Shown: positions 45,100-57,457 of the stretch, piece by piece | Layout of the letters: the number at the start of each line of letters is the position of its first letter | Position numbering within the stretch: the first letter of the stretch is position 1 | Assembly: GCA_039720395.1 (NCBI GenBank) | Contig: CM077833.1 | Span: 27,550,271 to 27,614,270, forward strand | Reading direction: 5' to 3' | DNA: 64,000 nucleotides | Source: Liquidambar formosana | Lineage: Eukaryota > Streptophyta > Magnoliopsida > Saxifragales > Altingiaceae | Made by a program: the position numbers and the translations under genes | The notes under the pieces: generated by a model | Told to the model about the DNA's origin: nothing | Database searches by the model: none | What the model saw: only the letters and a program-made list of their open reading frames with translations

Positions 45100-45336
45100 T
45101 AACTGATCGAAGGCAAGAGAGTCCGTGAGTTATTTTTGCCCTTATACCGGCCAATTCCAAGTTCCTCTAAAAAAAGAAACAAAAATATGCCTCATTTTTC
45201 GCCCAATTCCAGGGTCTTCGTGCATATTTTCCCAGCTGGAGAGCTAGCCGTGGCCTCTAGCCGGGAAAGAAAGAAAAACAAGGAGTTGAATGATCTTGTG
45301 AAATATGCGGTCCAATTTGGATATTGTATTAAGTAA
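45100..45336 (+). pseudogene. EF-hand copy 6: frameshifted, both calcium loops lost
   Basis: The leader (GGCAAGAGAGTCCGTGAG, TTTTTGCCCTTATACCGGCC) matches that of copy 5. The N-terminal half with EF-hand 1 is gone. The stretch TTTTCCCAGCTGGAGAGCTAG matches copy 5's TTTTCCCCTGCTGGAGAGCTTGG with one base missing, so it is read in the wrong frame. The second loop is replaced by an AAGAAAGAAAAACAAGG stretch. The true frame resumes only at ELNDLVKYAVQFGYCIK, which aligns with copy 5's C-terminus. An ATG at 45187 opens a 49-codon frame, but no EF-hand remains. Confidence 0.8.
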
Positions 45337-45555
45337 TTAAACCTTCTTATGCACTTACTTATATTTATATATATAATCTTTAAGGATGCATGCATTTATA
45401 CAGTATTATGTATGTGTCATGTACTAGAAAGATGCAGCTTTCCGATCTAATGGAGAAACAAGAGTAACTGATACTTGTCTTATGTACCATACACATGACA
45501 GCAGAACTTGTGTTTGTGAATTGAAACTTGAAACCCTATATTACAAAAACTTTTA

Positions 45556-46790
45556 GGGAAAATTAGGCAGAAGTCCAAATCTCACGTTTGGTAAAGTGTT
45601 AAGTCTCTTCACTTTTGTTCCTTAGCCACAACTCCACTTTTTTTTTTAAACGTTGACATTTAAGCAAACCTTTTGTTTTATAAAACCAAACAATACCAGC
45701 ACTGCCCTTTACTTTTGGTGGAGGAATTTTCGGCAAGATACCCAAATCCTCTTGATACCCACCCATCATTCAACGGAGGGATATTCAGCTTTCACCAACG
45801 GCTTTCCCACAAATTCGTGCTTTACCTCTTCCTCCCTAAAGGTGAACTATAACCAACCGGAAAAAGCTGCCAGAGAGACGTTGTGGTCACTGTTGATGGA
45901 AGACAATCTACACCCAAGAAAATGGCTCAAAAACGTGAGTTTTCACTTGGTTTCTTCTTCCTTTTTTCCCTCTAAATCCCATAACTTTTAACGTTAAAAT
46001 TGTAATTTTCATCAATTTTATCATTTTTTGAGGATTTTAGTGTAACTATTTTAGGGTTTTAAAAGTTGATGCTTTTTTTTCAAGGGTTTGGGTGTAACTG
46101 TTTCTAGGGTTTGGGTGTATATCTTAAATAGTTGCATATTCATATTTTCGGTTGTGGATGGATTAATTCCATTCGATTGTGTTGTTAACAACAAAAACCC
46201 ACAAAACAGTTACTTTACCTGGCTATGTAACTGTTACAAACATAGAAGCCATAACCTAGCTATAGTAAGGAACACAAGAAATTGAGATTTCCTGCCGACA
46301 ATAACAAACCCTAAAAAATAGTTACACCAAGTGAATTGGGTGCATAAACTGATAAAGATGAAAAATAGTTACACCAAATGAATTAGTTACATCACACTCA
46401 CATTTTTTTGCCATTTCTACTGGTGAAGAATCCGTTCCTCTCCAAACCATTAAAGTTCATCACGCTTTTGATGTCCACCGACGGTGAAAACAACGGCACA
46501 CCTTTTGCTCTGCAATTGAACCTGAAACTTCTTTGCCAAAAATTCCCTTTCTTGGTGCAATTGCTTCACACAATTATCGCAATCATGTTTTTTCCATTTC
46601 TCTTGCGTCGGAACTCTCTGGATTTTGTGGGAAGTAAATGACAACTTGTTTAACGGTGAACTGATTTCATTTGTAAGTGTAGGGACATTTCGATCTTCCC
46701 ACCTTTAGTAGGACTTGAGGCTTTATAACTTTTTTGAGTGATGCCTCACCCGTAAAAGTTTGCTAAAATAGACTTGGGGCCAAAGTCCCC
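45556..46790. mobile_element. Mutator-like element, 1.2 kb, 9-bp duplication
   Basis: Ends GGGAAAATTAGGCAGAAGTCC and GGGGCCAAAGTCCCC, loosely inverted, flanked by AAACTTTTA at 45547-45555 and 46791-46799. It interrupts sequence that is continuous after copy 5 (about 42920-42980). The interior is more GC-balanced and holds possible exon-like frames (45653-45991; 46450-46644 on the - strand), without a recognised domain or transposase. It could be a gene-fragment carrier. Confidence 0.72.
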
Positions 46791-46799
46791 AAACTTTTA

Positions 46800-48180
46800 T
46801 ATATCTTGTTTATTGAGCATGGCCAAATTTTTATTTTTGTGTTTTCCTTACTCTTGCACTTCTTTCCAATGAGTCCAAACAAATTCTTCTTTAGAATAAG
46901 TACTAATTTTCTTCCAAATTTTCATAAATTCCTCCAATTTTGGATAGTTATGTACGGAGTATGTGTATAAGGGTATCCAAAGTTAAAAATAAATAAATAA
47001 ATAAATAAAATAAAAAATAAAAAAAATCCCACCCTCATGATGAGTAGGCCCAATGTGATGGGATTAGGCCTGTTTTGTAAAGAACAAAAATAAACTCACA
47101 AACAAAACATTTCAATAATACTCTGATATGTTGTTAAGTTTTCAACCTAAAAGTCTAAAGTAGTATAAACTATTAGATGAATGGTTCAAACAGCTTACCC
47201 TATAAAATATAAAAATTTTGAGTGTATCGGACAAGTGCACCAGTTGTGTTTAATGAGATGATGTGTCAATGATATTATTGTAAATAATGCAAAAACTGAA
47301 CCATTTTTTTTTCCAAAAAGTTAAAGCTACTTAGGCTATGTTTGTTATGGGTGAATAAGGGAGGGAATGGAAAGGTGATTCCATTCATAAAAAAAAAAAA
47401 AAAAGAGTGTATTTGGTTGCACAAGGGAATGGAATGGAGCCATTCCTTCCCAAATCAAAAGGAATGGTTATTCCCACTTTTTAATGAGCAAAAATCATTA
47501 AAAATGGGTCCCACATATGCTTTTTCATTCCATTCCCACCCCTAATCAAACATTAGGATGGGCCTAGTAACCGATGGACTAAAGAGAAGCCTAGTAGTGC
47601 ACTTCTAGGTGTTCAGTTGTTGACATCCAACTTGTTTTCAGGTTGGACTTGCACTTGGGATGCCTCCCACTCCCATGATCTAATCCAAAAGGTATTTGCA
47701 TACTTGGATTCGGATTTCGTGCAGTTGGCTACTTTTACTGCATGGTGCAGTAAACATAGGATCAATGACATCTGACAAGGAGGATAAATGGAGGGCTATT
47801 AGGCATTGGGCGTCAACTCTCCATTTCTCGTCCTTGCCACGAGTCATCGATCCTACCTACGTTTACTACACCATGCAATAATTGCACCAAATCAAAATCC
47901 TTGCATACTCTCTTTTAAAAATAAATAAATAAAAAATTTAATGTTGGTAAGACTATTTTTGTACATTATTTTTCTGGTTTCTAACATGAATTCACTAGTT
48001 TTCTCATGCAAATCACATGCTATGCTCCCAGATTGAAGAAAATTGTTGGATCAATTAGCCATCAAAAATCCATTTTATATGTTATGTTAACATATTGTGT
48101 GGAGATAATGATGCCGTATCAATCACAATAAATATTGTGTTGACATCATGTCACATAAGACAGTAAAAGAATCAAGCTCA
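46800..48180. other. Intergenic, mostly repeats
   Basis: A (AAAT)n tract lies at 46990-47015. A Tourist-like element may occupy 47335-47552 (GGCTATGTTTG start, TCAAACA end, TTA on both sides). Bases 48078-48172 repeat 36541-36640. No gene is supported. Confidence 0.45.
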
Positions 48181-48702
48181 AGCCTTAATCTTAAGCTCAT
48201 TTAATAAACAAGCCAAGCTTGAGCATACCAAAGCTCGGCTCGTTTAGGCTCGCGAACAAACTTGTTTAGGGCCCGATGAGAAGCTCGGTTAGGAGTTCGA
48301 TAAGAAGCTTGTTTAAGGGGTCATGAGTGGGGACATAATTGTCCCATTATACTTTTTTTTTTGGGAATTATTAATACAAATGACTAATAACTTCAGATCA
48401 AATGACTACAAACTTAACTAAGAATGGCTAGTTATTTTTCTTAGTATAATACAACGTTGTTTTTACCTCTTTGTAGTTTATATATATAGATTTCTTCGCC
48501 TGAACCCTAATCCCCTCTTTTCATTCAATCAGCAACCCCAGCCGCCGCTCCTAACCCTCAACTCTCTCTGTCACTCGTTCTCTGGTGCAAATCGACGGTG
48601 ACTTTGCTTCACCGGTGGAGATCGTTGACGACATGGCTTCTCCAGCGCTTTGTCCCTTCCGGTGAACTACATCTTCAGGTTTTCTCTCTCTCAAACTCTC
48701 TT

Positions 48703-48759
<57 letters not shown>

Positions 48760-49133
48760 CATCCTAATCCCCTCTTTCTCCTTTGATCACAGACCAGATC
48801 CGTTGCCTCCTATTCTCTTCTCTCTGTTCTCTTACTCTCCGGTGGACATACTCGTCGTCGAGCTTGCTATATATTGAGATTACACTCCTCAATACACCTA
48901 CCATGGGTGATGGCCTGATGGGATTGAGGGTTTTAGTGGGGAGAAGGGGGGAAAAAAAATGTAAACGAGCCTAACGAACCGAGCTCGAGCTTTAATATTT
49001 TCTCACGAGCCGAGCTCGAACTCAAAATTAAGGCTCGTTAAAAAGCTCGGCTTGTTTACTAATGAACAAGCTTCTAACGAGCCCTAGCTAAGTACTCCAA
49101 AGCTCGACTCGGCTCGGTTCGTTTGCACCCCTA
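48181..49133. mobile_element. hAT-like repeat with an embedded leader-like sequence
   Basis: The right end, GGCTCGGTTCGTTTGCACCCCTA, is a hAT-type terminus. The inner part of both arms is built of AAGCTCGGCTCG words in inverted orientation. The left terminus is missing. Between the arms, 48490-48900 resembles a plant gene leader (CCTGAACCCTAATCCCC, TCACTCGTTCTC, an ATG at 48632), followed by (CT)n(AT)n. No protein domain is recognised. It abuts the start of the segmental duplication. Confidence 0.5.
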
Positions 49134-49342
49134 CTTTTACCTATGGACATGACAGAGTGCTTTTTCTTTTTCTGTTTTTTTTAATTGTTGGCTCTGGCTA
49201 CGTGTTTGCGGCACATACAAAATAAAAAAAATTATTTTTTTTACAATAGAGATGTGTTGTATCTATAGGAAGAATACCTGCCCATCTATTTTAGTTCTCT
49301 TTTAAGGACTAAACTTCTACTTTGCTTTTTAGCCCCACCCCT

Positions 49343-49393
49343 CTCCCCCCCCCCCCCCCCCCCCAAAAAAAAAAAAAAAAAAAAAAAAAAAAA
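49343..49393. repeat. Poly(C)-poly(A) composite tract
   Basis: About 18 C followed by about 29 A. The copy A version (12101-12139) is shorter. Confidence 0.9.
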
Positions 49394-49433
49394 CACCCTT
49401 ACTTTTCCTTTTTTTTTTACCAAATTAATTAAA

Positions 49434-49844
49434 AGTAATAGTTATTGTAACCCCCTCAATGTTATTTGCTCACCCCACTTATTTTAATTTTTCAATGTTT
49501 TATGAGAAATAAAAAAAAAGTTTTTATAAAAACTAGCCACTTAATTTACTAAAAAACATCATTTTGAACAACTGTGGAAATTTTTTTTTTTTTTTTTTTT
49601 CCAAAATGGGTCGTTTAAGTTGAATTTTTTGCTTAGAAATGAAACAAAAACTAAAATGACTAAAAAATCCACTTAAACGACATATTTTAGAAAAACTTTA
49701 TTTTACAAGGTTGTTCGAATTAATGTTTTCTAGTGGATTATGCAATCAGTTTTTATGAAAATATTCTGTATTTTTTATAAAATTTAAAAAATTAAAATAA
49801 GTGGAGTGTGCAAATAACATTGAGAGGTTGCAATAACCGCTTTC
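49434..49844. repeat. Foldback MULE-MITE (duplicate of 12186-12591)
   Basis: Flanked by TTAATTAAA at 49425-49433 and 49845-49853. Its centre has a long T run (about 49570-49590) where the other copy has mixed sequence. Confidence 0.85.
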
Positions 49845-49998
49845 TTAATTAAAGTTTACTTACGACCGTCTTTTCTACCTAAGCCCATTATGGGCAGGCC
49901 ACATCTCCGTTACAGTATAGAAGGCCTATAATTATGCTAGAGCCCAAGTACCAGTTCTTTTCTGCTTTCTAGGCCTGTGGTAGGATGGATTTGGTCTC

Positions 49999-50392
49999 GG
50001 GGAACGGCTATTGCAACCCCACTTTTTTTATTATCAAATCCTCATTTTTGTTTTGGTTTTTAAGATTTTATGCAAAATATAAAAGGTTTTTACAAAAACC
50101 GGCCACGCTTATCCACTAGAAAACATCATTTTGAACAACTTTGCAGAGTAAAGTTTTTCCAAAATCCATCGTTTTAGTAGACTTTTTGGCAAAAAATGAA
50201 ATAATAGGCTAAAAAATCTACTTAAACGATAGATTTTAGAAAAACTTTCTTCTATAAAGTTGTTCAAAATGATGTTTTCTACTGGATTACGAGATCGGTT
50301 TTCGTAAAAACTTTTTATATTTTGCATAAAATCTTAAAAACCTAAAAAATAGGGGGGTGTGATAAAAAAGTGGGATTGCAATAGCCAATCCC
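49999..50392. repeat. Foldback MULE-MITE, uninterrupted version
   Basis: Flanked by TTTGGTCTC at 49990-49998 and 50393-50401. It is the empty-site counterpart of 12754-13565. Confidence 0.88.
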
Positions 50393-51305
50393 TTTGGTCT
50401 CGAGCTATATAAGGCTCAAGAAATGGTGTTGAAGCAAATTTTCCATATTTACCACATCATCATTCTAAAGAAATGATGGTTGGAGGTGGAAAGAGCAGTG
50501 GGTGTGGTAAAAAAAAGCTCACATGCATTAGAACAATTACTTTTTTTATATATTGTACTTTTACTGTAACAATACATTTTTACTCAATGCAAAAAATAAG
50601 TTTGCACTTTGCATTATTCTTTTGTGTGGTCTTTCTGCTAACGATGAACCAAATGTTATATTCTTTTCTTTCAAATCTTTTTCACAAATTATGTAATTTT
50701 AGGTTATTCACATATAGCACTGGAATATTTCTCATGTTATCCATCTACTTTTCCTCATAAGGGGTCCGACAAATCCCACGTGCTTATCTCTTTGACCATC
50801 CCACTAGAAGGGAACAAATATGTCATCTAAGAACCTTTTTTTCCTTCAAGTAAGAAGGTTTCAAAAAAAGCAGACGTTGTACTCCTATCAGGCATCTTGA
50901 GTAACAATTTAGGGAGAATTTTATAAAATTTCTTTTTGACTAAAAAACAATGTGGAGGCCTTTTTCTTTTGGGGGGTGGGAGGGGGGAGATGTGGGTAGC
51001 CCTAGAATTTATATGCAATGACCCTAACAATACAAAGTATTGCTACTTATCGCAATCATCAAACCATGTAACAATATAGAGTACGTAATTTATATTAATT
51101 AATTATCCCAATTCTTTCTGTCAACTGTCTTATATTGGGTACAGTAAAATTTTGATGGTTTTGTCATATATGTTCTTTAGTCTCTCATATTAGATGGGAA
51201 TTGGGGAACCATAGACTCTAGATAGATTCATGGGCTTGGGCAATTGATACATTGGGTTGAGCTTGAGAAGTCGGGCAATCCAAACTCGACCTAAATAAAA
51301 AAAGA

Positions 51306-51315
<10 letters not shown>

Positions 51316-51359
<44 letters not shown>

Positions 51360-51386
51360 GTTTTTGACATGATTGCTCATGTACTC

Positions 51387-51450
<64 letters not shown>
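51316..51450. repeat. Two long (TA)n tracts
   Basis: TA repeats at about 51316-51355 and 51393-51450, separated by TGTTTTTGACATGATTGCTC. Copy A has much shorter tracts (14463-14480 and 14517-14528). Confidence 0.9.
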
Positions 51451-51454
<4 letters not shown>

Positions 51455-52346
51455 GTTTTAAATTCATAAGTGTTGTTTAATTATTTTATGATTTTATCTT
51501 CTTTTTTATTTAATTTTTTTTAAAATAATCTTTTTGTGAAAATTTATAGTTTTAATTAATATAAATTTCAGGTTAATCAATTAAATTTGAATAATTACGA
51601 TTTATGAGTATATGCAACAAGGGCATAATGCATTTTATTCATTAAAGCATTTTATCTAAAAATTAATAAGAAAGAAAACAATGGCCAATCGGAACATATC
51701 TGATGTTACCCGCCCACTTCTCCTCAGATAAGGGTCCTACAAAGTACAAACAGCACGTGCTCATCTCTTGGACCATCCCAGCCACGTTGTTGAGAAGCAC
51801 CTTTTGACTGAGAAATTAATTTTTACGAGAAAAGATGCTGTGAGACTCTCCTTTCGTTTCTTCTTTTATTTATTTAATAATTTGCTAAGAATGAAGAAAA
51901 TTGATCAATATCTAAGCTACTTTTATGAGGACGGGAATTCCGGAAACGAAGACATACTTCTTTAGAGGGGGAAATGTGATGTTTAGGGCTACAACATATT
52001 CAATAGCATTTTCTTAATAAAATCCTGTAAACCTTTTTTTTTTTTAATTTAAAATATACATCACCAGCTAGCCATCCAAAAGCACCCATATACATCCCTT
52101 ACTTTTATCACCTCCTTTACAATTGAAAATTTTAGAAAGAGTTCAATCTCATATTCCCTTTGTCTAACAAAGTAGGTCATATTTTTTATTTTTTTTGGTC
52201 CAAAAATAGTTGTCTATTTTGAAAAGTTAAATCATAAAAGTTGGAGAAAATAATTTTCAAAAAATAGAATTTAATAAAAGACAAGTAAATGAAATGATAT
52301 TTTTTTTTAAACTACGTGTTTTGTCGAACATAACCTATTTTTATAG

Positions 52347-52742
52347 GGGGGCCTCTATTGACATCCCAAGACTTTCTTTTTATTCCCTATTTATTTTACA
52401 TTTTAAGGCTTTATGAAAAATATAAACGTTTTCATAAAAACTAATAGCATACTCTATAAGAAAACATTATTTTGAACAACTTTTTAGAAGAAAGTTTTTC
52501 CAAAATCTATCGTTTAAGTAGACTTTTTTGCCATTTATAGTTTTTGCATCATAAATGACTAAAAAGTCCACTTAAATGATAGATTTTGGAAAAACTTTCT
52601 TTCAAAAAGTTATTCAAAATGATGTTTTCTAATAGATATCGCGGTCAATTTTTCTGAAAACCTTACGTATTTTTCATAAAATCTTAAAGTGTAAAATAAG
52701 TGAGGGATGAAAAGCAAGTCTTTGAGTGCCAATAGAGGCCTT
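52347..52742. repeat. Foldback MULE-MITE private to copy B
   Basis: Ends GGGGGCCTCTATTGACATCC and GAGTGCCAATAGAGGCCTT. The flanks TTTTTATAG and CTTTTATAG are a 9-bp duplication with one change. Copy A has the empty site ATTTTTATAAGATATAAGG at about 16511-16529. Confidence 0.85.
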
Positions 52743-53756
52743 CTTTTATAGGGTATAAGGCCCATAATTAAGCCTGAGCCTAAGTACTAGTTCTTTTCAG
52801 CTTAATGGGCCTATGGTGGGATGGATTTGGTCTTGAGCTACATAACGCTCAAGAAATGGTTTTGAAGCAAATTTGCTATATTTACCACATCATCATTCGG
52901 AAGAAATGATGGTTGGAGGTGAAGAGAATAGTTGGTGTGGTAAAAAATAACTCATATGCATTAGAACAATTACTTTTTCCATATAATGTATTTTTATTGT
53001 AACAATACATTTTTACTCTGTACCGATGCAAAAAATGAGTTTGCATTATTCTTTTGCGTGGTCTTTCCACTATTGATGAACCAGATGTTATACTCTTTTC
53101 TTTCGAATCTTTTCCATCAATTATGTAATTTTAGGTTATCCACATATAGCACTGGAACATTTCTCATGTTATCCATCCACTTTTCCTCATAAGGGGTCCT
53201 ACAAATACCACATGCTTATCTCTTGGACCATCCCACTAGAAGGAACGAATATGTTATCTAAGAACATTTTGTTCCTACAAGTCTTTAAAGGCTTCAAACA
53301 AAGCAAACGTTGTACTCCAATCAGGCATCTTGAGTAATAATTTATGGAGAATTTTCTAATATTTTCTTTTTTACTATAAAACAATGTGGAGTTTTTTTTT
53401 TTTTTTTTTTTTGCTCACGGGGGGGGGGGGGAAGGGGAAGGTGTGGGTACGTAGCCCAAGAGTTTATATCAATGACCCTAACAATATAAAGTATTGCTAC
53501 TTATCGCAATCATCGAACCATGTAACAATATAGAGTGATTGATGTTAATTAATTATCCTAATTCTTTCTGTCAAGTCTCTCATATTGGGTATAGTAAAAT
53601 TTTGATGGGTTTGTCATATGTGTTCTCTACTCTCTCATATTAGATGGGAATCTGGAGACCATGGATTCTAGATAGATTCACGGGCTTGGGCAATTGGTAC
53701 ATTGGTTGAGCTTGAAAAGTCGGGCAATCCGAACTTGACCTATATATATATATATA

Positions 53757-53928
53757 GAGGTGATCCCATCAGCACGTGCTGATGTAAGTTATATCAGCAC
53801 TATGCATTGGGGGTTGTACCCCTTGCATTGATTCAATGCACTTCACATCTCACTAATGCACAAGGTACAACTCCCAATGCAGGTTTTGATATAAGTTATA
53901 TCAGCACGTGCTTACTTGATCATCATCC
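53757..53928. repeat. Small foldback MITE private to copy B
   Basis: GAGGTGATCCCATCAGCACG faces CAGCACGTGCTTACTTGATC around AAGTTATATCAGCAC. Copy A has only a (TA)n tract at this site (about 17905-17940). Confidence 0.72.
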
Positions 53929-54492
53929 TATATATATATATATAATATATAGATATATATTAATGTTTTAAATTCCTAAGTGTTATTTATTTATTTTATG
54001 CTTTTATCTTCTTTTTATTTATTTATTTTTTAAAAAGTAATCTTTCTGTGAAAATTTGTAGTTTTAATTAATATGAATTTCAGCTTAATCAATAGAATTT
54101 GAATAATTACAATTTGTGGGTATAAGCAATAATGCATTTTTATTCATTAAAGCATGTTATCTAAAAATTAATAAGAAAGAAAACAATGGCCAATCGGCTT
54201 AACTTGACATCAATCTATGTAACCCAAGCCCAACCCAAACACACCCAATCGCGAGCACAAGCTAGCTAGGGAAGCTCAACCGAAACTCAGATTGAGTTAG
54301 GCTTTATTTGATGGTTATATACTTGGGGCTGAACATGCATTGATCTCTCAACCTGCCTAAGTAACAGCCCTAGACTCCTCATAGTGGACAAGCTAGTTGG
54401 TTTCAACTTCTTCCATTTGGCATCGGAACCATGGATGTTAGAGTGGGGACCCATGAGTTGATGAATGGCATTTATTTTGGGACCCCCACACG

Positions 54493-56402
54493 TAGGGGTG
54501 CAACATGGTTTAGGTAAACCCAAGGACCAGATCGGTCCAAACAACAACCGGTCCGGTTTCAATTTAAAATTTATAAGAATCGTTCAATTCAGTTCAATCC
54601 ATGGTTTAGGGGGTTTAATTAAGAACCAAACTAGACAGAATTCTCAGATTCCAATATATATATATATATATCTATACTACCTATAAAAAAATGAATGTGA
54701 GAAAAACTTTTGATTGACTAATATACCTTTATTTTAATTTTTAAATACACAATTACCCTTCTGTATATATAGGAAATATAGTGATATAAAAAACATACCT
54801 TAATAAGAATTCTAAGGAAACTATAATTCGTATAATAATTAAATAAAACCAAACTCAAATAGGAATTCTAAGGAAACAGAAATTATAATTCGTAAAACCC
54901 GAACAATGTTAACATATAAATACAAATAGAAACACATTATAAAAATCATAAAACCCTAACACAAGAAAGAACAACTATTGCTTCCTTCTTCTGCGTCTTC
55001 TATGTGCCTTCATTGCATTTCCTTTCTTCTGATACTTTGTCTGGTATGTAGTTTTCAATAAACTTGACCTTATATATACAAATTATATTTAAACATTTAA
55101 ATCTTTGCCTGCATAAACATTTAAATCTCTGCCTGCATTGCATGATTGAACTTTTAAATCTCTATTTGAATTGCAAAATTAGAAAGAAAAAGAAAAGAAT
55201 TAAAGACGAATCAGTTGAATGAAAATAAAAAGACGCATGTTTGAACAAAAACAAATGAAAACCCAGATTAAGATGCCAAAAAGAAAAAAAAAAACTTGAA
55301 TTGCATAAGTAAAGTTTTGAATAGCATATATAATCTTTGATTATTTTCTAAGGATTCGCATATCAGAAAAAACTTAAATTGCATTATTGAACTTTTAAAT
55401 TGCTGTTATTACATAATTTTCATATTTTGTTGAAAATTCATATATAACCTCTGATTTTTTAAAATAATCAAGTCAAATTACCAAGAAAAAGAAGAGAATC
55501 AAAGACGATTCAATTGAACGAAAATTAAAAAAGAAGCAGGCTTGAACAAAAACAAAACAAAACGCCAAAAAAAAAAGAAAGAAAAAAACCATTAACGAAT
55601 GCACAAGAAAAAATGAAAATAAAAAGGGAAGGTCTAATAAATCACAAAAAAAAAAAAAGTCACTATCAAATCGTGAGGTTCATGAAACTTTGTAATATCT
55701 ACCATGCAAACCCAAAATACCAAACAAAACAAAACAAAACCAAAAATAACAAAAAAAGGAAAATAAATTAGATCACAACCCAACAAAAAAAAAAATCAAA
55801 ATCATTTAAAAAAAAAATGTACAGGCCCAAAAAAGTAAAATCACAAGCACTGATCCACCATGCATCGACGAAGAAATATATATATATATATATATATCGA
55901 AATCAAATCATATAAAAGAATTTATGTATAATGAAGTTTCATAGATAATTTTAATCACTATTGAAAGATAATGAAAAAAATAAAAATAATAATCATATCA
56001 AAAGAAGAAGTAAATGATTGAGTGATCAAAGTGCTTTCATCTTATGCAATGGCACGATAAAATTATTAAATTTAAAAAATTATTATCATTATTGAAAAAA
56101 ATAATTTAACTCAAAAAAATTAATGTGCAATGCATGTGTGCACCAACTAGTATATTTATATATGTTAATATTAATATATTATACTCCATATATAAGTATT
56201 ATTCATTGAATAATAATACTTGTTCAATAATCTTACCTTTTACACCAAAAAAAAAAACAAAGAAAAAAAAACAAGAACTAGACCATTTTTTCTGATCCGG
56301 TCCAATGCCTATTCTGGTCTGGTTCTAGTTCAAATTTTGAAATCCCGAATTAGTTCAATTGAATCCAAATATACCTTTGACCCGGACCGAGTTGTGCCCC
56401 TA
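54493..56402. repeat. hAT-like MITE split by Helitron d
   Basis: Same element as 18478-18912, with TAGGGGTGCAACATGG and GTTGTGCCCCTA at its ends, interrupted at 54671-56150. Confidence 0.72.
54671..56150 (+). mobile_element. Helitron-like element d (1480 bp)
   Basis: It starts TCTATACTACCTATAAAAA and ends AATGTGCAATGCATGTGTGC, then ACCAACTAG, between A and T. Copy A (about 18655-18685) lacks it. It is the closest relative of Helitron c but without the captured exon and without the nested MULE-MITE. No long frame. Confidence 0.88.
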
Positions 56403-57027
56403 CCCACATGTATCAGGACGGGAATTTGGATAAATGTGTTGGTTTTATTATGGCCATCATATTCTAAATTCATGCAATCCTAAAACCATTAATAGTTTAA
56501 CCACATCCAAGACTCCTACATGAGGTGGTGAAAAGATGGGGGGACAATTAATTATTGGAACATTTCCACCGAAAGGGAAGGAATCTATTTTTCCATAACA
56601 TGGGAAAAATGATCTTACTGGGGAAAGATCGATGCTGCATGGGTCCACCACCTACTTAATGATTATTGGTCCACCCCCTACTTCATTCCCTCCTTATCTT
56701 TGGTGCTTGATATTCAGATGCTGAACACTTGATCTGAAAATGATGATACCAAACGATCAAACACACCTTGATGAGGTGCTAAATTTGGGCATAAATTCTT
56801 TTCTCCCCACCCTGCCCCACTTTCTTTCCTTTCTAATTTCTACTTTACGTTTAGTACTAGGTGATTCCAATTTGTTGGAGGAATCGGATCCACTAATGAC
56901 GGCACAATGGTGACGTCATTAATGTCTTTAAATGGCGTTAGGAATAGATGTGATTTTGCATAGGAATTTTTTTACTTTCACTTTAAATCCTAAGGTAAAT
57001 TATTACAAAAAATTCTCCTAAAATTTA

Positions 57028-57457
57028 GGCACCGTTTGCTTTGCACTTCTTAAAATATCTTTTTTTAAGTAGTAAAAGTCATTTTTTACTTTTTTACTTT
57101 TGGTTTTTAAGTAGAAACAATAAAAGCAAAAGTGCGTTTGGTAAAATTGATTTCACTGGTGATCTTTTAGATGTAATGGGAAATTCTACCGAATCATCGT
57201 TGCCCAAACGGAAGCCTAAAACAAGCACAACTTCTCTCGATTGCAAATTTTTTGGGTTATGATCAAGCTCGTCCAAAAAATAAAAATGACTTTTAGAAAC
57301 AAATCTTCATTGCTCTTGCTTAAAATCAAATATTTTTCTTTTTGCTTTCTAAAAGTCCTTATTTATTTTCTCTAACCAAACAGTGCTTTTTGCTTTTACA
57401 ACGTTTTTGCTTTCAAAAGCAAAAAAGATTTTAAAATAAGTGCAACCAAATGGTGCC
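57028..57457. repeat. MITE with GGCACCGTTTG termini (duplicate)
   Basis: Counterpart of 19536-19965, with ends GGCACCGTTTGCTTTGCA and TGCAACCAAATGGTGCC. Confidence 0.72.

Noticed and set aside
45136..45186. Start of the broken copy 6 at a TTG
   Set aside because: It is not a plausible plant start codon, and the reading there is leader sequence by comparison with copy 5.
54287..54562. 91-codon - strand frame
   Set aside because: It spans repeat B2 and the hAT-like MITE end, and is not kept open in copy A.
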